DNA from: JADCCX01 sp051649305 | GTDB taxonomy: Bacteria; Pseudomonadota; Alphaproteobacteria; Rhizobiales; Beijerinckiaceae | DNA: 64,000 nucleotides | Assembly (NCBI GenBank): GCA_051649305.1 | Contig: JBOFGV010000098.1 | Location: 1-64,000 of the forward strand | Reading direction: 5' to 3' | Made by a program: the position numbers and the translations under genes | Notes under the pieces: generated by a model | What the model saw: the letters and a program-made list of their open reading frames with translations, nothing else | Database searches by the model: none | Told to the model about the DNA's origin: nothing | Shown here: positions 9,984 through 19,120 of the stretch, in pieces | Numbering within the stretch: position 1 is the first letter of the stretch | How the letters are laid out: each line of letters begins with the position of its first letter

Positions 9984-10862
9984 CTACTCAGCCGCCTGGC
10001 CGTAGGCAGGCAAACGGCGGTCCAGCAGGTGGCGCAGGCAGTCAAACACAGTCACCAAATCGTGCTGCACCTGTTCAAACCGTGGGAGCGGCTGCAGGGC
10101 TTCTTCATCCATGTAAAGCGCGCGGTTGATCTCGATCTGCAGGGCATGCACATGTGATGCCGGATTGCCGTAGTGTTCGGTGATGAAGCCGCCAGCATAG
10201 GGCCGGTTTCGCGCCACATTATAGCCCATGCTTTCCAGAATGGATTGGACAGCTTCTGTCAGGAAAGGCGAGCAGCTTGTGCCATAGCGGTCTCCCAGCA
10301 CAAAGTCCGGGCGCGGGTTAAGCTCCGGCCCCAGACTGGCTGATGGCATGGAATGGCAGTCAAACAGGATGGCTTCACCGAATCGGCGATGCGTTGTCTG
10401 GACGAGATCACGCAGCATGCGATGATACGGTCGGTAGATTGTCTCGATCCGCTCCAGCCCTTCAGCCACAGTCAGGCGGTTTTTGTAAATTTCCTGTCCG
10501 TCGCCCACGATGCGGGGAATGGTGCCCAGCCCGCCGGAAACGCGGATGGAGCGCGTGTTGGAGAAGGCAGGCAGACGCCCGTCAAACATACGCGGATCAA
10601 GCTCATAGGGCTCGCGATTGGCATCAAGATAGGCCCGCGGATAGTGCGCCTTGAGCAGTGGTGCACCCAGATCAGCGGCATTCTGAAACAGGATATCCAC
10701 AAAACAATCTTCAGACCGGCGCAGATTGTGCTGGTCGAGGCGGGATTGAGCGAGAAAGGCAGCAGGGTAGTTGCGTCCTGAATGGGGCGAGCTGAAAACA
10801 AATGGCAGCGTCTGCTCTGCGGGAGCGACAACCGAGCAAGGTGTCTGTTCAGCTGCGTTCAA
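9984..10862 (-). CDS. N-formylglutamate amidohydrolase family protein
   Basis: Hydrolyses N-formyl or related N-acyl amino acids, the last step of one histidine-degradation route in the HutG family. The family signature FVFSSPHSGRNYP lies near the N-terminus. DCHSMPS supplies likely metal ligands, and the protein ends in a basic/aromatic region. The frame is open to an ATG at 10928, but I chose TTG at 10862 because AGGAGAAGGGG sits directly upstream and the extra 22 residues (rich in KRRRR) look non-native. No other hut gene is nearby. It is divergent from cpdR. Confidence 0.82.
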   Translation of the reverse strand: MNAAEQTPCSVVAPAEQTLPFVFSSPHSGRNYPAAFLAQSRLDQHNLRRSEDCFVDILFQNAADLGAPLLKAHYPRAYLDANREPYELDPRMFDGRLPAFSNTRSIRVSGGLGTIPRIVGDGQEIYKNRLTVAEGLERIETIYRPYHRMLRDLVQTTHRRFGEAILFDCHSMPSASLGPELNPRPDFVLGDRYGTSCSPFLTEAVQSILESMGYNVARNRPYAGGFITEHYGNPASHVHALQIEINRALYMDEEALQPLPRFEQVQHDLVTVFDCLRHLLDRRLPAYGQAAE

Positions 10863-10989
10863 ACCCCTTCTCCTGCGTTTTATGGGCTTCAGATCGTAAC
10901 CATGTATAAAAAACACAGAGAGCTTCACTGGTTCTTTACCAGCTTAGGGGTTAACCTGTTTGCTCAATTTTGACAAACGAGCAAAACAC

Positions 10990-11355
10990 ATGCCCCGTAT
11001 CCTGCTGGCCGAAGATGACAATGACATGCGCCGCTTTCTGGTGAAAGCACTCCAGAACGCCGGATATGATGTCGCGTCCTTTGACAATGGTCTTTCAGCT
11101 TACAACAGACTGCGGGAGGAGCCGTTTGAGCTTCTCCTGACCGATATCGTCATGCCGGAGATGGATGGCATCGAGCTGGCGCGCCGCGCCACCGAGCTTG
11201 ATCCTGATATCAAGGTGATGTTCATCACCGGCTTTGCCGCCGTGGCGCTGACCCCAGATTCAAAAGCACCGAAGGATGCCAAGGTTCTGTCAAAGCCTTT
11301 CCATCTCAAGGATCTGGTCAACGAAGTGAACCGGATGATCGACAAGGCAGCTTGA
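10990..11355 (+). CDS. cpdR: Single-domain response regulator, CpdR type
   Basis: A receiver-only protein of about 121 residues. The acidic pair is AEDDNDMR, the phospho-acceptor Asp is in LLLTDIVMPEMDG, and the conserved Thr and Lys are in MFITGFAA and LSKPFHL. In Caulobacter and Rhizobiales, unphosphorylated CpdR delivers substrates such as CtrA and PdeA to ClpXP; phosphorylation through CckA-ChpT switches it off. The start MPRILLAEDD matches CpdR. The ten codons upstream in frame lack a ribosome-binding site. A long insertion-like loop (TPDSKAPKDAKV) before the Lys is typical of this group. Confidence 0.88.
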   Translation: MPRILLAEDDNDMRRFLVKALQNAGYDVASFDNGLSAYNRLREEPFELLLTDIVMPEMDGIELARRATELDPDIKVMFITGFAAVALTPDSKAPKDAKVLSKPFHLKDLVNEVNRMIDKAA

Positions 11356-11486
11356 TTGGTTGGCCGCCTGAAAACGGTTCTGGCGATCAAATCCACATTC
11401 GTGGACTTTCCCGCCAGTTGCTTGTTGCCAGACTGTCATACTGCCGTTATAGCCACCCCACCCCTATACCGAAACACGATGCGTTC

Positions 11487-11561
11487 GGGCGCTTAGCTCA
11501 GCGGTAGAGCACTACCTTGACATGGTAGGGGTCACAGGTTCGATCCCTGTAGCGCCCACCA
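11487..11561 (+). tRNA. tRNA-Val (anticodon GAC)
   Basis: A complete cloverleaf. The acceptor stem is GGGCGCT/AGCGCCC and the D arm is TAGCTCAGCGGTAGAG. The anticodon stem CTACC/GGTAG encloses TTGACAT, giving anticodon GAC. The T arm is ACAGGTTCGATCCCTGT, and CCA is encoded at 11559-11561. It is 75 nt including CCA. No integrase or duplicated 3' end is found beside it, so it shows no sign of use as an attachment site. Confidence 0.96.
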
Positions 11562-11644
11562 TCCCTTTGCATTTAAACGTACAGCTTTCCGCCTTTGGTG
11601 CTCCTGGGTACCATTGTCGTTTCGTCGCGGGAATCGGACCAAGC

Positions 11645-12604
11645 TCAGGCGTGAATACACCGCACGCTGCGGTTCTGCCCAAACAGCGTGTTGGCCGGTC
11701 GCGCCTTATCGCAGGCTTCAGTCTTGATGGGACAGCGTGGCGCAAAGGAGCAGCCTGTCGGAATGACCTCCAGCGCTGGCGGTGCGCCGGGAATAGCATC
11801 AAGCCTTGCACCCTTCTGTGCACCGTGCAGGTTCGCAGCCAAAAGGCCTTTGGTGTAGGGATGGCGCGGGTCGCGGATGATATCGCGCACGCTGCCGGTT
11901 TCCACGAATTCACCGGCATACATCACAGCCACGCGATCCGAGATTTCAACGGCAACGCCAATGTCATGGGTGACAAAGATCATCGCCATGCCGAACTCGC
12001 GCTGCAGCTCCCGTAGCAGAAGCAGGATTTGTATCTGCACCGTGGCATCAAGGGCCGTTGTCGGCTCATCAGCCAGCAGCAGTTTCGGGCGACACGCGAG
12101 CGCGAGCGCTATCATGGCCCGCTGGCGCATGCCGCCGGACATCTCGTGGGGATAGGCATTCATGCGCCGCTCTGGCGATGGAATACGCACACGGGTCAGC
12201 ATTTCAAGCGCGCGGGCGAGGCCGGCCTTGCGGTCGCAGCCTTCGTGACGCATCACGGATTCCGCAATCTGGTCTCCGATGGTATAAACAGGATCAAGCG
12301 CCAGCATCGGGTCCTGAAAGATCATCGAGACAGTGCCTCCGCGATGATCTGCCAGCGCCCTGTCTTCAAGGGTGAGAACATCAACACCGTTGACCTTCAC
12401 CGTGCCACCGATTGTCGTGCGCTGGAGGGGCAACAGGCGCAGCAGCGTTTTCAACGTCACGCTCTTGCCAGAACCACTTTCGCCCAGAATGCTCAGTGTC
12501 TCGCCAGGGGCCAGCGAGAAGCTGACACCATTCACCGCATGCACCGTGCGTTCGCCAGAGAAGCGAACCGTCACGTCCTGCATTTCGACCAGAGGCGCGC
12601 TCAT
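11645..12604 (-). CDS. Peptide/nickel-type ABC transporter ATP-binding protein (DppD/OppD)
   Basis: One of two ATPases energising the importer encoded upstream. Walker A is GESGSGKS near residue 38-45, the signature is MSGGMRQR, and Walker B is LLLADEPTTALD. The H-loop is FVTHD. The C-terminal oligopeptide-transporter extension has the Cys-rich CSFAPRCPIKTEAC stretch, which in relatives binds an iron-sulfur cluster. It is the last gene of a six-gene minus-strand operon. Its start overlaps the stop of the DppF gene by 4 bp. Confidence 0.93.
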   Translation of the reverse strand: MSAPLVEMQDVTVRFSGERTVHAVNGVSFSLAPGETLSILGESGSGKSVTLKTLLRLLPLQRTTIGGTVKVNGVDVLTLEDRALADHRGGTVSMIFQDPMLALDPVYTIGDQIAESVMRHEGCDRKAGLARALEMLTRVRIPSPERRMNAYPHEMSGGMRQRAMIALALACRPKLLLADEPTTALDATVQIQILLLLRELQREFGMAMIFVTHDIGVAVEISDRVAVMYAGEFVETGSVRDIIRDPRHPYTKGLLAANLHGAQKGARLDAIPGAPPALEVIPTGCSFAPRCPIKTEACDKARPANTLFGQNRSVRCIHA

Positions 12605-13635
12605 GCGGCCACCTCAGAAACGGCTTTGGCCAGCTTATGGCCGGAGCCAGGAATCGCAATGTGGCAGGCCGCCTGATGTCCCCTCTGTGCCTGCGCAAAA
12701 AGACCTGCGCTGGAGCGCGAGCAGACAGTGTCAGCCAGTGAGCAGCGGGTGTGGAAGCGGCAACCGCTGGGCGGGTTGATCGGGTTGGGTGGATCGCCCT
12801 GCAAGGGGGCTTCATGGGTGCGTCGATCAGGGTCCATGGATGGCATGGCCGCCAGAAGTGCACGCGAATAGGGATGAACCGGATTGCTGTAGAGAGCTTC
12901 CACAGGCCCGATCTCGGCGACTTCACCCAGATACATCACCATCACGCGGTCGCTCATGTAGCGAACCACGTTGAGATCGTGTGAGATAAAAATGTAGGTG
13001 AGACCGAGCTCAGATTTGAGATCGCACAGGAGGTTCAGCACCTGCGCTTCCACCGATTTGTCGAGGGCTGAAACAGCCTCGTCCAGAATGACCACCTTGG
13101 GCGAAAAGGCGAGTGCCCGGGCAATATTCACGCGCTGGCGCTGCCCGCCCGAAAGCTCATGCGGATACCGCCCGGCATAGCGCTTTGGCTCCAGCCCTAC
13201 CTTGTGCAACAGGTCGTGCGCATGGGCCACAGCCTTCTGTTCGCTCATGCCATTGATGATGGGACCAAAGGAGATGGCATCTTCCATCGTGAGGCGCGGA
13301 TTGAGTGAGGCGTAGCTGTCCTGAAAGACCATCTGCATCTGGCGGCGCAGATCGCGGATCGACATCTCAGGCCCGAGGCGTTTGCCATTGAGCAGGATAT
13401 CGCCAGAATCCGGCGTGATCAGGTCAACCAGCAAGCGTGCCGTGGTTGACTTGCCGCAGCCGCTTTCGCCAACGATGCCCAGTGTTTCACCTTCGGCAAC
13501 ATCAAAGCTGATGCCGTCGACAGCGCGGACGACGCCCTTTGAGCCACCCAGAAAGCCACCTTTCAGGGGGAAGTGCTTCGTCAATCCCCGGATGGAGAGA
13601 AGCGGTGCTGCACTGCCTGCTGTCTGGTTTGTCAT
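12601..13635 (-). CDS. Peptide-type ABC transporter ATP-binding protein (DppF/OppF)
   Basis: Second ATPase of the importer, 344 residues. Walker A is GESGCGKST, the signature is LSGGQRQRV, and Walker B is VVILDEAVSALD, with Ala where many relatives have Pro. The switch His is in IFISHD. The C-terminal extension CRFHTRCSLADTVC is characteristic of the dipeptide/oligopeptide group. Starts and stops overlap its neighbours by 4 bp on both sides, implying translational coupling. Confidence 0.93.
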   Translation of the reverse strand: MTNQTAGSAAPLLSIRGLTKHFPLKGGFLGGSKGVVRAVDGISFDVAEGETLGIVGESGCGKSTTARLLVDLITPDSGDILLNGKRLGPEMSIRDLRRQMQMVFQDSYASLNPRLTMEDAISFGPIINGMSEQKAVAHAHDLLHKVGLEPKRYAGRYPHELSGGQRQRVNIARALAFSPKVVILDEAVSALDKSVEAQVLNLLCDLKSELGLTYIFISHDLNVVRYMSDRVMVMYLGEVAEIGPVEALYSNPVHPYSRALLAAMPSMDPDRRTHEAPLQGDPPNPINPPSGCRFHTRCSLADTVCSRSSAGLFAQAQRGHQAACHIAIPGSGHKLAKAVSEVAA

Positions 13636-14513
13636 GCCTTGATATCCATTGCAGAGCGCAGACCATCCGACAGCAGGTTAAACGAGATCGAGGTGATGAA
13701 GATCATCAGGCCCGGCAAGGCGGCAACCCATGGCTGGACATAAATCGCATTGCGCAAAGTGTTCAGCATCAGGCCCCACTCAGGCTCAGGCGGCTTCACC
13801 CCAAGGCCCAGGAACGACAGGCCGGAAGCGAGGATCAGCGAAACTGAAATCAATCCTGTCGCGTAGACAAAGATAGGCCCGATGACATTGCCCAGAACAT
13901 GCACGCGCACAATGGTGAAGGCCGATGCGCCTGATGCGCGGGCGGCCTCGACGTATTCGATCTTACGCACAGCAGTTGTGACGCTCTCTGCAATGCGCGC
14001 GATGGGCGGGATGAAGACAACGGTAAGTGAAAGCAGGCCGTTGAATATCCCCGCTCCCAGCGCGCCGGACAGGGCAATCGCCAGTAGGACGGATGGAAAG
14101 GCAAAGAACACATCAATGGTGCGCATGAGCACTGCGTTGAGCTTGCCGCCGACATAGCCAGCTGAAATGCCGATGATCGAGCCAATGAAGAAGGCGATGA
14201 AAACCGGCGTCACGCCCATGAGGAGTGATAGCCTTGCACCGTAGATCAGCCGCGAGAGCATATCGCGGCCAAGCTCGTCTGTGCCCAGCGGAAAGCCCGG
14301 CGTACCAATCGGGCGCAGGCGGCGCAGCATCGACGCGCGATAAGGGTCTGCAGGCGCAATCCATGGCGCGAGGATAGCCATCAGAACAAGACCAATGACC
14401 AGACAGAGGGCGATCATCGCAACCGGATCACGCCGGAAACGGCGCAAAACACCTGCCCAGTATCCCGGTGATTTGTCGACAGCAACGAGGGTTGTGGTTG
14501 CAGGCATGCTCAT
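13632..14513 (-). CDS. Peptide-type ABC transporter permease (DppC/OppC)
   Basis: Inner-membrane permease of 293 residues. It has an N-terminal hydrophobic segment at about 30-55 and the OppC-type segment ADPYRASMLRRLRPIG. The coupling EAA loop reads EAARASGASAFTIVRVHVLGN. About six membrane helices are expected. GTDELGRDMLSRLIYGAR is the family signature before the transmembrane core. It overlaps the DppB and DppF genes by 4 bp each. Confidence 0.93.
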   Translation of the reverse strand: MSMPATTTLVAVDKSPGYWAGVLRRFRRDPVAMIALCLVIGLVLMAILAPWIAPADPYRASMLRRLRPIGTPGFPLGTDELGRDMLSRLIYGARLSLLMGVTPVFIAFFIGSIIGISAGYVGGKLNAVLMRTIDVFFAFPSVLLAIALSGALGAGIFNGLLSLTVVFIPPIARIAESVTTAVRKIEYVEAARASGASAFTIVRVHVLGNVIGPIFVYATGLISVSLILASGLSFLGLGVKPPEPEWGLMLNTLRNAIYVQPWVAALPGLMIFITSISFNLLSDGLRSAMDIKA

Positions 14514-15463
14514 GACCGTTGCACCCTCGGATCAAGCATGGTCTGAACCACATCCACGATCAGGTTCAGCGCCACAAAGAACAGCGCCAGCACGAGGATC
14601 GTGCCTTGCAGCAGCGGCAGGTCGCGCTGGAAAATCGCCTGCCCCAGCAGAAAGCCTGTGCCGGGCCAGGAGAAGACAGTTTCGATCAGGATCGAGCCGC
14701 CCAGAAGATAGCCAAGTTGTAGGCCCATGACCGCAAGGGCTGTGGGTGCAGCATTCTTGACGACATGCCGGAACACACCGCGATCCAGCAAGCCCTTGGC
14801 CTTGAGGCCCGAGATGAATTCCTGACTGAGGATATCCGCCACCAGTGCCCGCACAGTGCGTGAGACAATCCCCATCGGGATAACGGACATGGTGACCGCT
14901 GGCAGGATCAGATGCTTGATATGCGCCCAGTCCCACATCCAGGCATCGGAGCCGCCCGGTCCTGCTCCGGTGGCGGGCAGCCAGTTCAGCTGAACGGAAA
15001 AGATGATCACGAGCACCATGCCCAGCCAGTAATGCGGCACGGAAACGCCGATGATGGAAATGAAGGAAGCGAGCTTGTCGATCCAGCTGTTGTGAAAATA
15101 TCCGGCCACAAAACCGAAAAGCGAGCCGAGGATAAAGCCAATGAGCGTGGCAAGCACGGCCAGCATCAGCGTGTTGCCAAGAGCCTTGCCAAGCTCGGTC
15201 GCCACTGGCCTTCCGGTTGCGATGGATGTTCCCAGATCACCCTGAAGGGTTTTCAGAACCCACAATCCGTATTGGACAGGCAGAGGCCGGTCAAAGCCGT
15301 ATATGCGGCGCATCTCGGCCTGCAGCTGCGCAGATGCATCAGGCGGGAGAACAGATGTCAGCGGGTCTCCCGGCGCAATATGGACGAGCAGAAAACAGAC
15401 CACGCTGACGCCAAACGCCACCGGCAAAGAATAGGCAATACGCCTCAGGACATACATTAACAT
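14510..15463 (-). CDS. Peptide-type ABC transporter permease (DppB/OppB)
   Basis: First permease of the importer, 317 residues, starting with MLMYVLRRIAYSLPVAFGVS, the usual DppB N-terminal helix. The family region HIAPGDPLTSVLPPDA follows. The EAA-like loop is FISGLKAKGLLDRGVFRHVVKNA, and the C-terminal IVDVVQTMLDPRVQRS is also standard. About six membrane helices. It begins 33 bp after the stop of the second binding-protein gene. Confidence 0.93.
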   Translation of the reverse strand: MLMYVLRRIAYSLPVAFGVSVVCFLLVHIAPGDPLTSVLPPDASAQLQAEMRRIYGFDRPLPVQYGLWVLKTLQGDLGTSIATGRPVATELGKALGNTLMLAVLATLIGFILGSLFGFVAGYFHNSWIDKLASFISIIGVSVPHYWLGMVLVIIFSVQLNWLPATGAGPGGSDAWMWDWAHIKHLILPAVTMSVIPMGIVSRTVRALVADILSQEFISGLKAKGLLDRGVFRHVVKNAAPTALAVMGLQLGYLLGGSILIETVFSWPGTGFLLGQAIFQRDLPLLQGTILVLALFFVALNLIVDVVQTMLDPRVQRS

Positions 15464-15495
15464 TTACAGAGATTGCCCTGAATTTCCATCATTCA

Positions 15496-17106
15496 TCAAG
15501 GGGTGATTGTGATTGTGGAAAAATTCTGGAACCAGTTCTGTGCCTGCACGAATCCTTTCACTTTGGGACTCATGGCGCGCGCATTGACGTCGTGTGTCAC
15601 CATCAGGAACAGAGCCTCGTCGACAAATTTCTCATGCACGCGCTCAAGAACCTTGGTCTGTGCGCCGGCATCAAAAGTATTGCGGATGTCATTGAATAGG
15701 CTTTCCATTTCCTTGTCACAATACAGGCCCCAGTTTGTGCCGGCTGGCGGCCTCAGGTTACACTGGAGATGCCGTATGAACCCTGTGAAAGGGTCCTGGA
15801 TGAAATAGCTGTAGTTCATGCCCGTCGCCTTGCGCGACGATTCATGGTTTGCGCCCGCACGCCAGATGTTGATGAGCGCATTCCATTCAACTGTTTCAAA
15901 CTCAATTTTCATTCCAGCTTCTGCGAGGTTCTGCTGGATGAACTCGTTCATGGGCAAAGGCTGCATCTGGCCGGAGCCTGATGGAGAAATCAGAATCTTG
16001 GTCACAAATGGTTTTGATGGGCCATATCCTGCTTCAGCCAGCAACCGCTTTGCCTCAACAAGATCGCGCTTGAGCTTGAATTTTGGATTTCCAAACCACT
16101 GATGCCCCGGAGGCATGAAGCCTTCGGCCGGAACCATCAGACCTCCCAGAAGCACCTTCAGCCCCTCACGGTCCACAGCGAGATTGGCAGCTTTGCGAAC
16201 CCGTACGTCATTCCATGGCGAATCGTCATGGCTTGAAAGATGCCATGTCCAGTTATGCGGATAGACGTTGGTAACAATCTGCATGCCGGCGGCTTTGAGG
16301 GCCGGAACGGCATCAGGTGAAGGCGCTTCAATCCAGTCAACCTGTCCTGACCGGAGTGCTGCTGTCCGAGCGTTGGGATCGGGTAGCGGCAGAAGGATCA
16401 TCCTGTCGAGTTTTGGAACGCGTTCTTTTTCCCAGTATTCCTTGTTGGGAAGAAGCTCTGCCCGCTCGCGCGGGGTGAACCCTGTCAACTTCCATGGGCC
16501 TGTGCCGGAGGGCTGTTTGGCAAATTCCTGCCAGTTCTTGCCAACCTTCTCCCATTGGGCCGGTGAGGAAATCAGGATCCACGCCAACTGATAGGGCAAA
16601 GTCGCATCAGGTATGGTGGTGGTGATTTCAAGCGTTAGCGCATCGATGGCGCGGTAGGCTTTCACAGCTGGAATCCGTGAGCGTCCCTGCGAAGCCTGAC
16701 GCTGGTCGAACTGAGGGGAATCCTGTTTGAGAAGCTTGTCCAGATTCCAGACGATTGCCTCCGCTGTCAGCGTGCTGCCATCATGAAACTTCACGCCTTC
16801 ACGCATCTTGAAGGTCCATTTGGTCTTGTCGACAGGGTCAACATTCCAGCTGGTGGCAAGACCGGGGATCAAAGTGGACGGTTTGTCGGATTTTGTAAGG
16901 TCCCAATGAACAAGCGCATCATAGACTGTGAAGCCCATGAACCTTTGCCCCTCGCCACCCTGATCTGTCTGGCCGGTTGTCAGTGGAATATCAGAAGCGG
17001 TCATGCCGACCCGCAACGTGCCCTGTGCATGGGCTGTTGGGGCTGATCCAAGCGCGACAAGAAAGCCCGCTGTCAAAGCGAGTGCAGAATAACTGGGGAT
17101 TCGCAT
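15496..17106 (-). CDS. ABC transporter substrate-binding protein, family 5 (second copy)
   Basis: Periplasmic extracellular solute-binding protein of the peptide/nickel family. The chosen start gives MRIPSYSALALTAGFLVALG and an AHAQG cleavage site. The frame stays open 16 codons upstream without a clear ribosome-binding site. Core motifs include FKMREGVKFHDGSTL and AANLAVDREGLKVLLGG. It resembles the product of the preceding gene along its whole length (shared PSGTGPWK/PSGTGPF and SGQMQP blocks), so the two are tandem paralogs. The ligand cannot be read from sequence; the divergent racemase hints at an amino-acid derivative. Confidence 0.9.
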   Translation of the reverse strand: MRIPSYSALALTAGFLVALGSAPTAHAQGTLRVGMTASDIPLTTGQTDQGGEGQRFMGFTVYDALVHWDLTKSDKPSTLIPGLATSWNVDPVDKTKWTFKMREGVKFHDGSTLTAEAIVWNLDKLLKQDSPQFDQRQASQGRSRIPAVKAYRAIDALTLEITTTIPDATLPYQLAWILISSPAQWEKVGKNWQEFAKQPSGTGPWKLTGFTPRERAELLPNKEYWEKERVPKLDRMILLPLPDPNARTAALRSGQVDWIEAPSPDAVPALKAAGMQIVTNVYPHNWTWHLSSHDDSPWNDVRVRKAANLAVDREGLKVLLGGLMVPAEGFMPPGHQWFGNPKFKLKRDLVEAKRLLAEAGYGPSKPFVTKILISPSGSGQMQPLPMNEFIQQNLAEAGMKIEFETVEWNALINIWRAGANHESSRKATGMNYSYFIQDPFTGFIRHLQCNLRPPAGTNWGLYCDKEMESLFNDIRNTFDAGAQTKVLERVHEKFVDEALFLMVTHDVNARAMSPKVKGFVQAQNWFQNFSTITITP

Positions 17107-17182
17107 GGGACGACTTTCTTTTGGCAAAAACGCCTGGATAGAGTTCGCTGCCACCCGGAATGGGTGGCAGCGGGTTCAGTCA

Positions 17183-18832
17183 TTAATCAATCGACATCGG
17201 TGCGATATCGATGAACCAGCTCTTGGGCGGGATAACACCCTTGACCTTGGCGCTCATCGCGCGTGGGCCAGCGTCATGCGCAACCCAAAGGAACGGTGCT
17301 TCCTCAACAAGACGCTTGTGCAGCGCAGCCAACCCCTTGTCGCGCTCGGCACCATCAAAGCTGGAGCGCGCCTTGGCTATCAACTCGTCAAACTCGGCGT
17401 TACCAAAGTAACCCCAGTTGTTGGAAACAGGCGGGAAGGTTTTGGTTGAGGTGAAGCGAACCATGGCGAAGAAAGGATCCATGGTCGCAAAGCTGACATT
17501 GATCGCATGTGCACCGCGGGCCTTCGGGTCCTTTGCGCCTTCACGCCAGTTGGTGAAAACAGCGTTCCACTCGATGACATCAAGCTCAACATCGAAGAAG
17601 CACTCCTTCAGCGACTGCTGCACAAACTCGTTCATCGGGATCGGCTGCATCTGACCCGAGCCGGAAGCCGAGGTGAGCACCTTGACCTTCAGCGGCTTGG
17701 CAGCGGAATGACCGGCTTCGGTCATCAGCTTTTTGGCAGCTGCCGCATCATACTTGATGTCGAAGGTCGGGTTTCCCCACCATGGATGGCCTGGTTCAAC
17801 CGAACCCTTGGGCACACCCATCATGCCACCCAGCAGTGTTTTCAATTCCTCACGGTTCACGCAAAGGTTGGCTGCATGGCGAACGCGCTTGTCCAGCCAA
17901 GGGGAGCCATCGGCAAAGGAGAACTGCCATGGCCAGACATGCGGCTGCGGGTTAGAGTAGACTGTAAAGCCACCGCTGCGGATGCGCGGCAACGCATCGG
18001 GAGCTGGTGCCTCAATCCAGTCAACCTGACCAGACAGCAAGGCTGCGGTGCGGGCATTGGAATCCGCCAATGGAAGCAGGACAACACGGTCGAGCTTTGG
18101 CACGCGCTTGGCATCCCAGTAGCCTTTGTTGGCGACCATCTCGAAGCGCTCGCGCGGCACAAGACGCACGCCCCGGAACGGGCCTGTGCCCGACGGCTCG
18201 GCTGCAAAGGCGGCCCATGCCTGCTTGGCACGCTCGGCGGGGTCGGCCACAGTGGCCGGAACAGCGGCCAGCTTGGCGTTCCAATGGGTTGGCGAAGCGA
18301 TGAAGAGGTTTGTGAGGTTGATCGGCAGGAAGCTGTCCGGCTCCGACGTCGTCAACTCAACAGTCAGATCGTCAATTTTGCGGGCAGTGCGCAGCGTTGG
18401 CATGCGCGAAACGGTGACGCCCACCTGGCTTGGGTCAAAGTGGGCAGCATCCTTGTTGAGAACTTTCTGAACATTCCAGACAATCGCATCGGCTGTCAGC
18501 GCGGAACCATCATGGAACTTGACGCCGGGACGCAGCTTGAAAACCCACTTGGTCTTGTCTGCGGCATCAACAGCCCATTCCGATGCGAGGCCGGGAATGA
18601 CCACACTGGGCTTGTCGACTGAGGACAGATCCCACTGTGTCAGCGCATCATACATCGGGATGCCAGTGAAACGGTTGCCTTCAAAGCCCTGATCTGGCTG
18701 GCCGTGCGTGCGGGGAATATCCGCAGCTGTCATGCCGATGCGAAGGACCTTTTCCTGCGCCTGTGCAGCGCCAAGCAACGCAGTGGATGCGAGCAAGGCA
18801 GCCGAGGCAAGTGACTTTAAACGAAACGACAT
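17183..18832 (-). CDS. ABC transporter substrate-binding protein, family 5 (first copy)
   Basis: First gene of the importer operon. The start at 18832 has GGGAG 8 nt upstream and yields a signal peptide, MSFRLKSLASAALLASTALL, ending AQAQE. Family-5 blocks are clear: LRPGVKFHDGSALTADAIVWN, ARTAALLSGQVDWIEAP, AANLCVNREELKTLLGG. It is separated from its paralog by about 75 bp. Keeping two binding proteins with one permease set suggests that the importer takes two related ligands, or that one copy is a recent duplicate in drift. Confidence 0.9.
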   Translation of the reverse strand: MSFRLKSLASAALLASTALLGAAQAQEKVLRIGMTAADIPRTHGQPDQGFEGNRFTGIPMYDALTQWDLSSVDKPSVVIPGLASEWAVDAADKTKWVFKLRPGVKFHDGSALTADAIVWNVQKVLNKDAAHFDPSQVGVTVSRMPTLRTARKIDDLTVELTTSEPDSFLPINLTNLFIASPTHWNAKLAAVPATVADPAERAKQAWAAFAAEPSGTGPFRGVRLVPRERFEMVANKGYWDAKRVPKLDRVVLLPLADSNARTAALLSGQVDWIEAPAPDALPRIRSGGFTVYSNPQPHVWPWQFSFADGSPWLDKRVRHAANLCVNREELKTLLGGMMGVPKGSVEPGHPWWGNPTFDIKYDAAAAKKLMTEAGHSAAKPLKVKVLTSASGSGQMQPIPMNEFVQQSLKECFFDVELDVIEWNAVFTNWREGAKDPKARGAHAINVSFATMDPFFAMVRFTSTKTFPPVSNNWGYFGNAEFDELIAKARSSFDGAERDKGLAALHKRLVEEAPFLWVAHDAGPRAMSAKVKGVIPPKSWFIDIAPMSID

Positions 18833-19042
18833 CTGTATTCTCCCTTTCAACGTCTCCGGACTTTTGCCGGTCAGAACGTCATGTTGAACTCAAGGCAATC
18901 CCTGTGCCAATTGAAACGCTACCCAAATTATCCGGCTGATACAATCTGAACAAAATAAGAGTTGCACACAAGGCGCTTATTGACGACGCTTTCCGGTGAG
19001 CTGGCCCTTTTCAGTCAACTTGAAGGGGGTCTGCTGGAATGC

Positions 19043-19057
19043 CCGTTTAATAAACGG
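19043..19057. promoter_or_regulatory. Perfect palindrome, candidate operator
   Basis: CCGTTTA-A-TAAACGG is a 15-bp perfect dyad in the 288-bp divergent gap between the importer operon and the racemase gene, 63 bp upstream of the racemase ATG. Its size fits a dimeric repressor such as a GntR- or IclR-type regulator, but no regulator gene is adjacent. The rest of the gap shows no gene or other clear site. Confidence 0.5.
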
Positions 19058-19120
19058 ACAGCCTAAAATTTAGTCAATCAAAAACCGCCGCCTGAATCTT
19101 CTGATGCAAAAGACCGTGAA

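Noticed and set aside
10930..10990. CtrA box (TTAA-N7-TTAA) before cpdR
   Set aside because: Only the right half (GTTAACC) matches; the left half is absent at the required spacing.
11487..11645. tRNA-Val as a genomic-island attachment site
   Set aside because: No integrase and no repeat of the tRNA 3' end were seen in the window.
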